From a virus: DNA of 43,950 bases. How positions within the stretch are numbered: position 1 is the first letter of the stretch; every line of letters starts with the position of its first letter. The DNA is taken from the IMG/VR virus record IMGVR_UViG_3300021185_000148, positions 1-43,950 of that record, one strand, 5' to 3'. A model generated the notes under the pieces. It was not told the origin of the DNA, did not search any database, and saw only the letters and a program-made list of their open reading frames with translations. The position numbers were made by a program, and so were the translations under genes. Below, one piece after another: positions 1-8,826 of the stretch.

Positions 1-1
1 T

Positions 2-2134
2 ATGTATACTGCTAACGATGGATCAAATGATGTTGCAGTTAGTGGCGTGGCCAGTGCATTCAAAATCAATCCAATTCAGTCCTTATATAATGATAATCAA
101 CAGCCTACTGTAAGACCTACACTAAACTTAGACTTCGCTAACTCCAAGAAATTAGATGATAGATTTACATTTGGTAGAGCCAGTAGAGCGACTTATTATA
201 ACTCTAAGGGTGAAGTTACATTTGCTCATGATAATGAACCTAGATTTCAGCACGACCCTAAAACAGGAGATTGTTTAGGTCTTCTTATAGAAGATTTCGC
301 TGATAACGTAATATCAGGCACAGAAATCTTTACTAATGCATACTGGGCTAACTCTAGCGGTGGAACAATGTTTAGAATTCCTTATCACGGAGTATCACCA
401 GACGGTAAGTTCTCAGCGACTAAACTAGTACCCGATACTCCAACTGATAGAAAGACTATTCATCGAATTCCTGCTATACCCACAGGAGTAAACACAGTTT
501 CTATATACGCTAAGGCGGATGGTCACACACAACTGAACATGTCTGGAATATTCGGTAGTAACTCTTCAGGATATTCATATAAGTTTGATTTGACAGATGG
601 TACAGTAACAAATAACAGCGCCAATAGTGTCACAGTATACAGCGCAGAAATGCAGGATGTGGGTAACGGATGGTATAGGTGTCACGTTTCATACAACAAC
701 ACTAATAGCATGAACTATGTAGTTATAGGTGTGCGTGGAACTGGAATAACAGCATACGATCCTAACTATAGAGGTGTTTCTGGGACAGGTAATGCAGAAG
801 ATGGCATACTTGTATGGGGACTTCAGCATGAGTCTAATTACTTTCCAAGTTCGTATATACCTAGCTATGATAGATTTGAAAGCAGAAGTAGTTATGCATC
901 ATACTTTGATAAAGACGGCATTCTAAAGTTTGCTCAAAATGATCAAGAAAGATATTCACACAAATACAGTAAAGGTAAATGGGTAGAAACTGGACTATAT
1001 ATTGAGCAATCAGCCACTAACATGCTAACAGGATCTAATAGATTCGATGACGATACCGCAGGTGGTGGTTGGTGGGAAGACAATCAGCAAAATGCTTTCG
1101 CACAACAAACAATGGGAACAACTTCACCAGAAGGATTATATAATGCTACAAAGCTAGTCGAAAGTACTGCATCAAGCGCCGGACACTTTTTACGTGAAAC
1201 GTTTGCAGAAGTAGCGGGAACAACATATGCATATTCAATCTTTGCAAAACCCGCTGGACGTCCAGAAGTAGCATTGAACTTTGGGGCAAGTAGAGCATTC
1301 GCTAGATTCAATGTAAACGATGGCACGGTATCTCAAGTTGGTCACAACACTACAAACTTTGTAGACTCTAGGGCGTATATTGAAGACGTGGGTAATGGCT
1401 GGTACAGATGTACTCTTGTCGCTAAATCTGTAAATGCGGGTGCTAACTATATTAGAATTGCAATTGGTGACGGATCAGCAACAGGACACACTCCGGCTTA
1501 TACTGGTAATGGCACTGACGGTATATACATATATGGAGCACAATTAGAAGAAGGTAGTTTTTCTACTTCCTATATTGAAACGTATGCTAATAGTTCGACT
1601 AGGTCTACCGATATATACGTTACAGATAATGATATGACTAGAGAGCGAGACGTTTGCCACATGGAAGGCATAGATGATTGGTATGATGACGAAAAGGGAT
1701 CAATACACATTGATGTTGATGCATTAGTAGACGTTGGAAATGATGGCTCACTTACATCATTCTTTGCAATAGCAGATTCGGATGAAGTGACTACAACCAA
1801 CGCTAAGTTTTCATTTCACACAAGTAGCACAAATGGTAGACTGTGGATTAGAAGCGATGCTAATCAGCAAAATGCAGATAGTAACTCGGGCAAGAATATA
1901 AAACTATCTATGTCATATGATACTAGCACCATAACAGCTAAATATATGGACGGCGCTCTAACAAATAAAACATTCATATCAGTCAATAGAGGAAGTGCTA
2001 CTAAGCCTAAATATCTAATATTTGGATATCCGGTAGCCGCTGGATATGACGGAAATTATACGCTACGTAAGTTCAGCTACTATCCTGAAACTTTATCAGC
2101 AAATGAACTCATAGCGTTATCGGAGAATGACTAA
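2..2134 (+). CDS. Large modular fibre/adhesin-like structural protein, probably 5' truncated
   Basis: The reading frame is open from the first bases, so the true start may lie outside the window and the first Met may be internal. The 710 visible residues contain two tandem copies of the same module, roughly residues 38-290 and 291-540. Each copy has a GLLIE or GLYIE segment, a Y/S-I-Y/F-AK strand, a VGNGWYRC motif and a closing DGI-x-x-x-G-x-Q segment followed by a SYI turn. These modules recur in marine phage tail and fibre proteins and look like beta-sandwich carbohydrate-binding units, which is an inference. The C-terminal 170 residues resemble a further lectin-like beta domain. The stop overlaps the next start (TAATG). 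A role in receptor recognition at the virion surface is likely but not shown. Confidence 0.7.
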   Translation: MYTANDGSNDVAVSGVASAFKINPIQSLYNDNQQPTVRPTLNLDFANSKKLDDRFTFGRASRATYYNSKGEVTFAHDNEPRFQHDPKTGDCLGLLIEDFADNVISGTEIFTNAYWANSSGGTMFRIPYHGVSPDGKFSATKLVPDTPTDRKTIHRIPAIPTGVNTVSIYAKADGHTQLNMSGIFGSNSSGYSYKFDLTDGTVTNNSANSVTVYSAEMQDVGNGWYRCHVSYNNTNSMNYVVIGVRGTGITAYDPNYRGVSGTGNAEDGILVWGLQHESNYFPSSYIPSYDRFESRSSYASYFDKDGILKFAQNDQERYSHKYSKGKWVETGLYIEQSATNMLTGSNRFDDDTAGGGWWEDNQQNAFAQQTMGTTSPEGLYNATKLVESTASSAGHFLRETFAEVAGTTYAYSIFAKPAGRPEVALNFGASRAFARFNVNDGTVSQVGHNTTNFVDSRAYIEDVGNGWYRCTLVAKSVNAGANYIRIAIGDGSATGHTPAYTGNGTDGIYIYGAQLEEGSFSTSYIETYANSSTRSTDIYVTDNDMTRERDVCHMEGIDDWYDDEKGSIHIDVDALVDVGNDGSLTSFFAIADSDEVTTTNAKFSFHTSSTNGRLWIRSDANQQNADSNSGKNIKLSMSYDTSTITAKYMDGALTNKTFISVNRGSATKPKYLIFGYPVAAGYDGNYTLRKFSYYPETLSANELIALSEND

Positions 2135-4590
2135 TGCCTAATAAACTAATAGGAACTCATCCAAATCAAGTCTCAGCTAATGCTGATCTAGGCAGTGCGG
2201 CTTTCGTAGACACAAAAGAATTTTTACTATCTAAGGGATCTAATTTATCTGCAATAAACTCTGTTATAAGTGAAACTGCTTATGACATATTTCTATACGA
2301 CACCACAAAAGATAGCGATGGCGGGGCTTGGAGAAAAAGAACTAAAAACACTTCATGGTACAATGAAGAACTCAACACTGAAATTAGAGGCTCTAGAAGA
2401 GAGTTTCCGTCTATTGCAATCATAGTCATCGATGCCAGCTTTTCAATGAAAATTTACGATGGAGATGATCCTAATCTTCCTATATGGATGACAGGTAATC
2501 GATGGGGACAATCTGGTGGCAGTGATCAAACTGTTACGTTCAATTATAAAATGATTGGCCCATATGAAATCAGCAGTGTTTGGATGCTGAATGGTATTAT
2601 GACTCTCGGCACATACAGGTCTGCAGGAGAGATTGCTAATATTGTAAAGGGCGTCACAACAATAGATTTTGTCAAAGATGCATCTTTCATGTCAACTGAT
2701 GAAGGAAAGTTTAGAAGACTTGTACCAATTTCAAAAAGAGAAGAGAAAACTGCATACGAAAAGATTAGCACAGCAACATTAGGTACAGGTCAAGTACATG
2801 ATGTTTGTATGACAGTGTTGCCATCTGCTCCTGTTGATGTAGAAACAAATATGCCAGTTCCTACAATTGCGTCGGCTCACAATGGCGGGATTTCAATCAT
2901 AAGAGATGATGAAACTGTCGTAGACATTCAATCTTCACACTCTTCTTACACGTATTCACGTGAAGTAAAATTTTTAGAGAATAATGATTTATTGTTTACT
3001 ATGGGCGATGCGGGCGGTGGGCTTGATTACGTTCACACTATGGACGGAATTCCAACGGCAGACACAACAATTACAATTGACCAAAAAGCTGGTACTGGTC
3101 AAGATATTAGAAGTATGTATCGTGCGGCGATGACCACAAGCACGGCTTTTGATAATCTTCTTGCGATAGGAAGGTCTTCTAATTTAGTTAGATCACTTAC
3201 TCCAAAAAGAGGAAGAGCATTTGCCACAGGCGCCGCAGACGGATTGACTAATCTAGTTGAAGACGTTGATAGTAATAGAGGCGAATATAACTATATCACT
3301 GATAGATACAACACCGGTTGGCTTATAGGCAACACAAGATTAGCCGCAATGACATCTAATAACTACGAAACTTTAGGAGACAATCTGGTTCGCAATGGCA
3401 CATTCGCTACAGATTCAGAGTGGATCAAAGGCACAGACTGGACTATTAGTGGCGGTGTTGCAAATATTGCCGATAATAATAGAACATCTGATTCATTTTT
3501 AGTTCAAGGCGATATACCCTTGATTCCAGGAGAAGCGTATTCAGTAACTTGGACTCAAAACATATCAGTGGGTGATATGGACATTGATCTAAATGGTGAT
3601 AAAATTTGGGGAGTAACACTCGCATATGGTAATGGAACAAATACTATTACATGGATAGCGGGTGTGGGCTTGACAAATACGATTAGATTTGTAGCAAACC
3701 AGCATTGCGTGGGAACAATAGATAATGTCATTGTTAGAAAAGCTGATGCTAATAGAAGCTACTATGGAGCATATGATGGTGGTGGGAAAAACACTCAATT
3801 GGTTCCGGTTGGAAGAGTAAAAAAGAAACAAGTTGCCTCTGGAGCAGAATTAGCATCTTACGGACCATTTAGCACATCAAACTTTTTATATCAACCATAC
3901 ACATCATCTTTGCAATTCGGCACTGGTGAAATGATGTTTGCTTGCTGGTTCAAAACAACTTCAACGACATTAGAACAGACGATTATGAGAAGATTCGGCA
4001 GTGCGGTCACTGGAGGATTTTTGATGCGACTTTTAGGCAGTTCTTCAGAACTGCAATGGTTTGTAAGAACTACTTCGTCAAATAACTACACTGTAGCGAC
4101 ATCAGGAGCTCCAGTAGATGATGGTAAGTGGCACATGGCAGTAGGGACAAGAGCTGGCTCAAGAATAAGATTGTATCTAGATGGAAATCTTGTCGGCACC
4201 AACACCAGCATACCAGGAGGAGCCAGTATTGATGATACCGGCAATGATGCTATTACTTATTTTGGTATTGAGAATGGTCTCGTCGGACCAGTCAATCCCT
4301 ATCCAGGAGAAATGGCTCTAGTAAGGTTTGCATCCGCTGAACCTACAGCACAGCAAGTGAAACGCTGGTACGAAACTGAAAAGCACTTGTTTAGCGAGAA
4401 CTCAAACGCATGTCTCTACGGCTCTAGTCATAATATCATAGACACCGCATTCGATTCGGGCACTGACATGCTTCACGTTGGAACATCATCAGGAGTTAGC
4501 GTATTCAAAGATTTGGCGAGAGTTGACCATTCTGAAAATGGTATAACTAAAAGAATATGGGCATCTAACGAATACGTGATAGAGGAATAA
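2134..4590 (+). CDS. Large virion structural protein with C-terminal LamG/concanavalin-like domain
   Basis: 818 residues, starting at the TAATG overlap with the upstream fibre gene, so the two are probably translationally coupled. The middle part (about residues 415-540) has the look of a carbohydrate-binding beta-sandwich (NLVRNGTFATDSEW onward, typical of CBM-like modules). Residues about 590-750 form a LamG/pentraxin-type domain: a FACWFK strand, a DDGKWHMAVGTR segment, a RLYLDGNLVGT hairpin, and a closing GEMALVRF strand. The N-terminal 400 residues are not recognised. A tail-fibre or decoration role is inferred from neighbours and domain type. It could equally be a baseplate-attached adhesin. 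Confidence 0.7.
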   Translation: MPNKLIGTHPNQVSANADLGSAAFVDTKEFLLSKGSNLSAINSVISETAYDIFLYDTTKDSDGGAWRKRTKNTSWYNEELNTEIRGSRREFPSIAIIVIDASFSMKIYDGDDPNLPIWMTGNRWGQSGGSDQTVTFNYKMIGPYEISSVWMLNGIMTLGTYRSAGEIANIVKGVTTIDFVKDASFMSTDEGKFRRLVPISKREEKTAYEKISTATLGTGQVHDVCMTVLPSAPVDVETNMPVPTIASAHNGGISIIRDDETVVDIQSSHSSYTYSREVKFLENNDLLFTMGDAGGGLDYVHTMDGIPTADTTITIDQKAGTGQDIRSMYRAAMTTSTAFDNLLAIGRSSNLVRSLTPKRGRAFATGAADGLTNLVEDVDSNRGEYNYITDRYNTGWLIGNTRLAAMTSNNYETLGDNLVRNGTFATDSEWIKGTDWTISGGVANIADNNRTSDSFLVQGDIPLIPGEAYSVTWTQNISVGDMDIDLNGDKIWGVTLAYGNGTNTITWIAGVGLTNTIRFVANQHCVGTIDNVIVRKADANRSYYGAYDGGGKNTQLVPVGRVKKKQVASGAELASYGPFSTSNFLYQPYTSSLQFGTGEMMFACWFKTTSTTLEQTIMRRFGSAVTGGFLMRLLGSSSELQWFVRTTSSNNYTVATSGAPVDDGKWHMAVGTRAGSRIRLYLDGNLVGTNTSIPGGASIDDTGNDAITYFGIENGLVGPVNPYPGEMALVRFASAEPTAQQVKRWYETEKHLFSENSNACLYGSSHNIIDTAFDSGTDMLHVGTSSGVSVFKDLARVDHSENGITKRIWASNEYVIEE

Positions 4591-4592
4591 TC

Positions 4593-5150
4593 ATGACAGT
4601 ATATGCAAAACAACCAGAAATAAATGTTAGAGAAAAGTTGAATGAACTTGGAATAAATTCTTCTTTGCCTTTGGATAAAATGCCTTCGGGTAGTGTTGTT
4701 CAAATGCAACACGCCACTTTCAACACCAGAAGCACAACGAACAGCGTTGCTTTTGTAGAGAGTGACATTGAGTTGTACTTTACTCCTAAATATGAAAGTA
4801 GCGAAATATTTATTCACGTATCGACCAGTGGAAACAATAACAATACTGTTGGACATGATTTATTTTATACGATATTTAGAACTAAAGATTTCAACGAGAC
4901 TGATAAAGTAGATGTAAATTTAGGTCATAGCTCTTATGGTCTTGGTGGACTAAGAACAAACCAAGCCGCAAGTGGTACTAATAATAGATTAGAAGTGCCT
5001 GTTGTTATAGGAGCAGTTGACAAACCCAGAAGTATTGAGAGATTGAAGTACGTGGTAAGATTCAGATCAGAGAGCAGTAGTAGTGTTGTTGAAATGCCTC
5101 AACTTGTAGGGCAACCATCACTGATTATGGCAATGGAGATAAGACGATGA
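4593..5150 (+). CDS. Small beta-rich fibre-associated structural protein
   Basis: 185 residues; a GAGGA ribosome-binding site lies in the end of the preceding gene. The sequence is beta-rich with alternating hydrophobic residues (VVQMQHATFNTR; SDIELYFTPKYESSEIFI; YTIFRTKDF; LIMAMEIRR at the C-terminus). This layout, in which a short promoter-proximal helix is followed by a jelly-roll-like domain ending in a hydrophobic strand, is common in small fibre-tip or tail proteins of marine T4-like phages. No enzyme motif is seen. Function as a fibre component is inferred from position between large fibre proteins and a possible tail-assembly protein. Confidence 0.55.
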   Translation: MTVYAKQPEINVREKLNELGINSSLPLDKMPSGSVVQMQHATFNTRSTTNSVAFVESDIELYFTPKYESSEIFIHVSTSGNNNNTVGHDLFYTIFRTKDFNETDKVDVNLGHSSYGLGGLRTNQAASGTNNRLEVPVVIGAVDKPRSIERLKYVVRFRSESSSSVVEMPQLVGQPSLIMAMEIRR

Positions 5151-5818
5151 GTATGGAAAAAGCATTACTAGAACTGGTTCCTGGAGCTGAATGGATTGTC
5201 AAAAACGACAAACTGGTCTGGCTTTCAGAAGATCATGATCAGCCTTCAGAAGAAGATATTGCTCAGAAAGTTGCAGAATTAGATTATATCAAAGAAGTTG
5301 AATCATATAAAGATGTACGTAGAGAGGCTTATCCATCTAGTGGAGATCAGTTTGATAAGATATTTCACGAAGGAATTGATGCGTGGAAAGCAGATGTTCA
5401 AGCAGTCAAAGATGCTCATCCTAAAGCTGTTATAGATAATGATACACTAGAAGCTAGAAAGAGTCAAGCACTATTTGATATTCAGCTAAAAAAATATTCT
5501 AATGCAGTAGAAAGATTAGCGCAATACGAAGTTGCAGTCGGTAGAGCAGAAGTAACAGAAACAGTATCAACAGAAGAAGTTGAGAGAAACGAAGAAACTG
5601 GTGAACTTGAAAATATTATGACTACCGTTGTCTTAGTGAGTGCGATAGATCCAGTAGTATCTACGGTTACATCAGTGTCGTATGACGAAGAAGGAAATCC
5701 TACTACATCAGAAATAGAAAATCCAACTATTACTAAAGACAGTGAGGAGAGAGCAGAAGCACAGGCAGTTGTAGATGCTACTCCTTCAGAAGTGGTTGAC
5801 GCTTACAATGCATTATAA
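5147..5818 (+). CDS. Tail-fibre-associated protein, possible assembly chaperone-like
   Basis: 223 residues, ATGA overlap with the preceding gene. The N-terminal 35 residues contain a short beta region. Residues about 60-100 carry the motif R-x-x-A-Y-P-S-S-G-D-Q-F-D-K-I-F followed by W and D-A-H-P-K, which matches a segment (R..YPPIGDQLDMI) that recurs in proteins encoded next to fibre genes of many marine phages and resembles tail-fibre assembly proteins. The C-terminal half is acidic, Val/Thr/Glu-rich and low complexity. The stop codon overlaps the late promoter of gp13. Assembly function is inference. Confidence 0.5.
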   Translation: MSMEKALLELVPGAEWIVKNDKLVWLSEDHDQPSEEDIAQKVAELDYIKEVESYKDVRREAYPSSGDQFDKIFHEGIDAWKADVQAVKDAHPKAVIDNDTLEARKSQALFDIQLKKYSNAVERLAQYEVAVGRAEVTETVSTEEVERNEETGELENIMTTVVLVSAIDPVVSTVTSVSYDEEGNPTTSEIENPTITKDSEERAEAQAVVDATPSEVVDAYNAL

Positions 5819-5821
5819 ATA
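5814..5821 (+). promoter_or_regulatory. T4-type late promoter TATAAATA before gp13
   Basis: A perfect TATAAATA octamer, the T4 late promoter core recognised by gp55-containing RNA polymerase, overlaps the stop codon of the preceding gene and ends 31 nt before the gp13 start. The same spacing is seen at gp22, gp23 and other late genes in this window. Confidence 0.85.
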
Positions 5822-5852
5822 GTGTATAGCAATCTAACTATGGGAAATAGAA

Positions 5853-6596
5853 ATGGCACAGCCTACTACACGTAAAGAATTCAAAGAGTGGTGCCTTCGA
5901 AAGTTAGGTAAGCCAGTTATTGAGATCAATGTCGATCAAGATCAAGTAGATGATCGTATTGACGAAGCATTATCATACTACTGGGATTATCATTTCGATG
6001 GTACAGAAAGAACATTTCTGAAGCACCAGATCACAGATGCCGATAAGACAAACGGATACATTGATGTGCCTGAGAACATTATCGGTGCTATCAATGTCTT
6101 CAGTATTGGTTCGAACATCACTGCCGGTGGCGGTATGTTCAACGTACAATATCAATTCGTACTAAACAATTTACATGAGTTTGTCAACTACAATATGACA
6201 AACTTCTACATGTCGATGATGAACCTTCAGTTCATGGAGGAGATGCTCGTAGGCAAGACACCACTGCGCTACAACAGACATGTGAATAGACTCCACTTGG
6301 ATACTAAGTGGGATAAACTAGAAACAGGCAACTATCTTGTTATAGAAGCATATCGTATTGTCGATCCAACAGTATACGTAGACGTGTACAAAGATCGATG
6401 GTTACAGAACTATGCTACAGCAAAGATCAAGATGCAATGGGGCTCAAATCTAACCAAGTTTGTTGGTATGTCTCTTCCTGGGAACGTACAGTTCAACGGT
6501 GAACAGATTTTGAATGATGCAAGAGAAGAAATATCCAGACTTGAAGAAGAGATGATGAGTTCATACTCGCTTCCAGTCATGGACATGATTGGATGA
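5853..6596 (+). CDS. 13: gp13-like neck / head completion protein
   Basis: 247 residues. The start MAQPTTRKEFKEWCLRKLG, the D-Q-x-D-D-R-I-D-E-A-L-x-Y-Y segment and the acidic C-terminal helix are characteristic of T4 gp13, a neck protein that closes the DNA-filled head and accepts the tail. T4 gp13 is of similar but somewhat greater length. It is the first gene of the canonical 13-14-15-16-17-18-19-20 order, and it has its own late promoter. The ribosome-binding site is only weakly matching (GGGAAAT). Confidence 0.9.
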   Translation: MAQPTTRKEFKEWCLRKLGKPVIEINVDQDQVDDRIDEALSYYWDYHFDGTERTFLKHQITDADKTNGYIDVPENIIGAINVFSIGSNITAGGGMFNVQYQFVLNNLHEFVNYNMTNFYMSMMNLQFMEEMLVGKTPLRYNRHVNRLHLDTKWDKLETGNYLVIEAYRIVDPTVYVDVYKDRWLQNYATAKIKMQWGSNLTKFVGMSLPGNVQFNGEQILNDAREEISRLEEEMMSSYSLPVMDMIG

Positions 6597-6600
6597 CACT

Positions 6601-7599
6601 GTGGCAAAAAACTACTACTTTGAAAATTATAGCAATTCAATGGAACAAGAACTCATCGAGGATCTTGTCATTGAATCTATTCGTATCTTTGGTATAGACT
6701 GCTGGTATATACCTAGAACGATTAGTGCTAAAGATGACATCTTCAACGAAGATAGTCTAAGCATCTTCAGCGATGCATACATGCTAGAAATGTATGTGAA
6801 GAATGTTGATGGTTTCGAAGGAGAGGGCGACTTCCTATCTAAGTTTGGTCTACAGATAAGAGACAGCATGACACTGACTGTAGCAAACAGAGTGTTTGAC
6901 TTTGAAGTTGGTGCTGGTACAGCGCAAGTAAGACCTAACGAAGGCGATCTAATTTACTTCCCACTGAATCGTAAGATGTTTCAAGTTATGCATGTTGAGC
7001 ATGAAGCAATCTTTTATCAGATGGGTCAACTACAGACATACGACTTACGCTGTGAACTCTTCGAGTACAGTGGCGAAAGATTCGAAACTGGACAAGAGTT
7101 TATTGATGATCTATATGATAGCAGAGATTTGTTTGTAACGCAAGCAAATAATGTATTCGATGTGACAATTTCTAATAACGTATTCGCAATACGTGAAGAA
7201 GGTTCTCAGAGTAATCCAGTTGAACGACCAGTACTCGAAAACTTATTTGTTGGTAGTACTTACATATTCGATCAATCAGACGGCACGAATAGTGGCGTAA
7301 GATTGGAAATCTACGATGGTCCAAGTACCACGCAAGACTCTATTGCTACGATTCAGAATCTAGTAGGCACACCTGGTGCTAATAACGCATACACATCGTT
7401 CACACCAGAGACTCCTGGGACATATCACTACTTAGACGTAAACGTGTCTGGCATTGGCGGAACGCTAGAAGTGTTACAATCTAAACTAGAAGCAGTAGAA
7501 CCATTTGACGCTACCGCAGACAACGAATCTATAGAAACGTTTGCTGATAACATACTAGACTTCAGTGAAGATAATCCGTTTGGGGAGAATAACTTCTAA
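6601..7599 (+). CDS. 14: gp14-like neck protein
   Basis: 332 residues from the GTG at 6601, which gives VAKNYYFENYSN, the usual N-terminus of gp14 proteins of marine T4-likes (MAKNYYFENY). An in-frame TTG at 6589 would add four residues and overlap gp13, and is less likely. Residues 20-190 hold the conserved core (LIEDLVIESIRIFGIDCWYIPR, a F.FEVG strand, and MFQVMHVEHEAIFYQMG). A serine/threonine-rich insertion around residues 195-290 looks like an extra beta-domain. With gp13 it forms the neck to which the tail docks. The gp15 start directly overlaps its stop. Confidence 0.9.
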   Translation: MAKNYYFENYSNSMEQELIEDLVIESIRIFGIDCWYIPRTISAKDDIFNEDSLSIFSDAYMLEMYVKNVDGFEGEGDFLSKFGLQIRDSMTLTVANRVFDFEVGAGTAQVRPNEGDLIYFPLNRKMFQVMHVEHEAIFYQMGQLQTYDLRCELFEYSGERFETGQEFIDDLYDSRDLFVTQANNVFDVTISNNVFAIREEGSQSNPVERPVLENLFVGSTYIFDQSDGTNSGVRLEIYDGPSTTQDSIATIQNLVGTPGANNAYTSFTPETPGTYHYLDVNVSGIGGTLEVLQSKLEAVEPFDATADNESIETFADNILDFSEDNPFGENNF

Positions 7600-8402
7600 T
7601 GTTTGGTAATCATTTCTATAACGAGACAACAAGACGATACGTAGCAGTATTTGGTACGCTGTTCAATGATATTCAAATTGAGCGCAGAAATGCCGAGGGT
7701 GTTGTACATAGTAAGATGAAGGTGCCTATCAACTATGCACCTATTCAAAAGATACTTGCAAGACTAGAGGGTGATCCTGATCTTTCAGCGCCTGCTATGA
7801 CGCTACCACGCATGTCATTTGAAATCACTGGCATGAACTATGCGCCAGAAAGAAAAGTCAATAGTACCCTTAGATATAGAGGTGGCAGTGCGGCAGAAGC
7901 TAACAGCCTGATCACCAGAACAGTTCCTGCTCCATATGACATAGAGTTTCAGTTGAACATTATGACAAAGTATAACGAAGACGCTACTCGTATACTTGAG
8001 CAAATCATACCTTTCTTCAAGCCTGACATAACACCGTCAGTAAAGTTGCTTGACGATCTAGACATGTATCTAGATATACCCATCATTCTCAATAGCACAT
8101 CTATGGAAGATAGCTATGAGGCTGATTTCCTAACTCGCAGAGCATTGATATACACACTATCATTTACGATGCGAGGTTATTTCTTCGGACCTAATACCAA
8201 TAAAAAGATGATCAAGTTTGCTAAGGCAAACGTAAGTCAACCACTAACTGCAACATCGCCTAGCGAATTCGTGTCTGTACAGCCTGGTTTGACAGCAAAT
8301 GGAACGCCTACTACATCACTCTCTCAGACTGTGGATTACAGTAATATAAATATAGATGATAACTGGGATTATGTTGTGGTGGTAGACGATGCAGATGAAT
8401 GA
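7599..8402 (+). CDS. 15: gp15-like tail terminator / sheath stabiliser
   Basis: 267 residues. The opening MFGNHFYNETTRRYVAVFG and the segments LPRMSFEITGMNYAPERK and YDIEFQLNIMTKYNEDATRILEQIIPFFKP are highly typical of T4 gp15, the hexameric ring that caps tail tube and sheath and joins the tail to the neck. Length matches the T4 family (about 270). It starts by TAATG overlap with gp14 and its end overlaps the start of the gp16-like gene. Confidence 0.93.
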   Translation: MFGNHFYNETTRRYVAVFGTLFNDIQIERRNAEGVVHSKMKVPINYAPIQKILARLEGDPDLSAPAMTLPRMSFEITGMNYAPERKVNSTLRYRGGSAAEANSLITRTVPAPYDIEFQLNIMTKYNEDATRILEQIIPFFKPDITPSVKLLDDLDMYLDIPIILNSTSMEDSYEADFLTRRALIYTLSFTMRGYFFGPNTNKKMIKFAKANVSQPLTATSPSEFVSVQPGLTANGTPTTSLSQTVDYSNINIDDNWDYVVVVDDADE

Positions 8403-8826
8403 TGAAATTGGTAACTCTCTTGGGCTAAATCCTATCAAGCCTGAACTAAAAGGGGAACTCGTAAAGAGTGCTCCTTCTACTGTTGTTGTCGGTAAAACAG
8501 CAGAAGATCAAGCAGATAGGGACTATCAATATGCAAGAGAGAACTTCTACAATGTTATCGAAAAGGGAACACATGCGCTAGAGGACATGCTAGATGTTGC
8601 GAAAGCATCAGAGCATCCACGTGCATATGAAGTGGTCTCTACGATTATGAAGACACTTGTTGACGCTAACAAAGACTTAGTATCAATGAGCGATAAGAAA
8701 GCGGAAGCAGAGAAGCCCGAAGAAGATAAGTCAGGTATTGTGACTAACAACAATCTTTTCGTGGGATCAACTTCTGAGTTACAGCAGATGCTAAAGGATC
8801 TACGAAATAATGAATCTAGTGAATGA
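8389..8826 (+). CDS. 16: gp16-like terminase small subunit
   Basis: 145 residues (a second in-frame ATG at 8395 is also possible). Central helices (YARENFYNVIEKGTHALEDMLDVAKASEHPRAYEVVSTIMKTL) followed by a charged segment match T4 gp16-type small terminases, which form rings that regulate the packaging motor gp17 and recognise DNA for headful packaging. It overlaps both gp15 and gp17, as in T4. Confidence 0.85.
   Translation: MQMNDEIGNSLGLNPIKPELKGELVKSAPSTVVVGKTAEDQADRDYQYARENFYNVIEKGTHALEDMLDVAKASEHPRAYEVVSTIMKTLVDANKDLVSMSDKKAEAEKPEEDKSGIVTNNNLFVGSTSELQQMLKDLRNNESSE

Noticed and set aside
3670-3700. TTGACA in the fibre gene
   Set aside because: No -10-like hexamer at 16-18 bp; the region otherwise carries no sigma70 signals.
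6589-6600. TTG start of gp14
   Set aside because: The GTG at 6601 gives the usual VAKNYYFENY N-terminus and does not overlap gp13.
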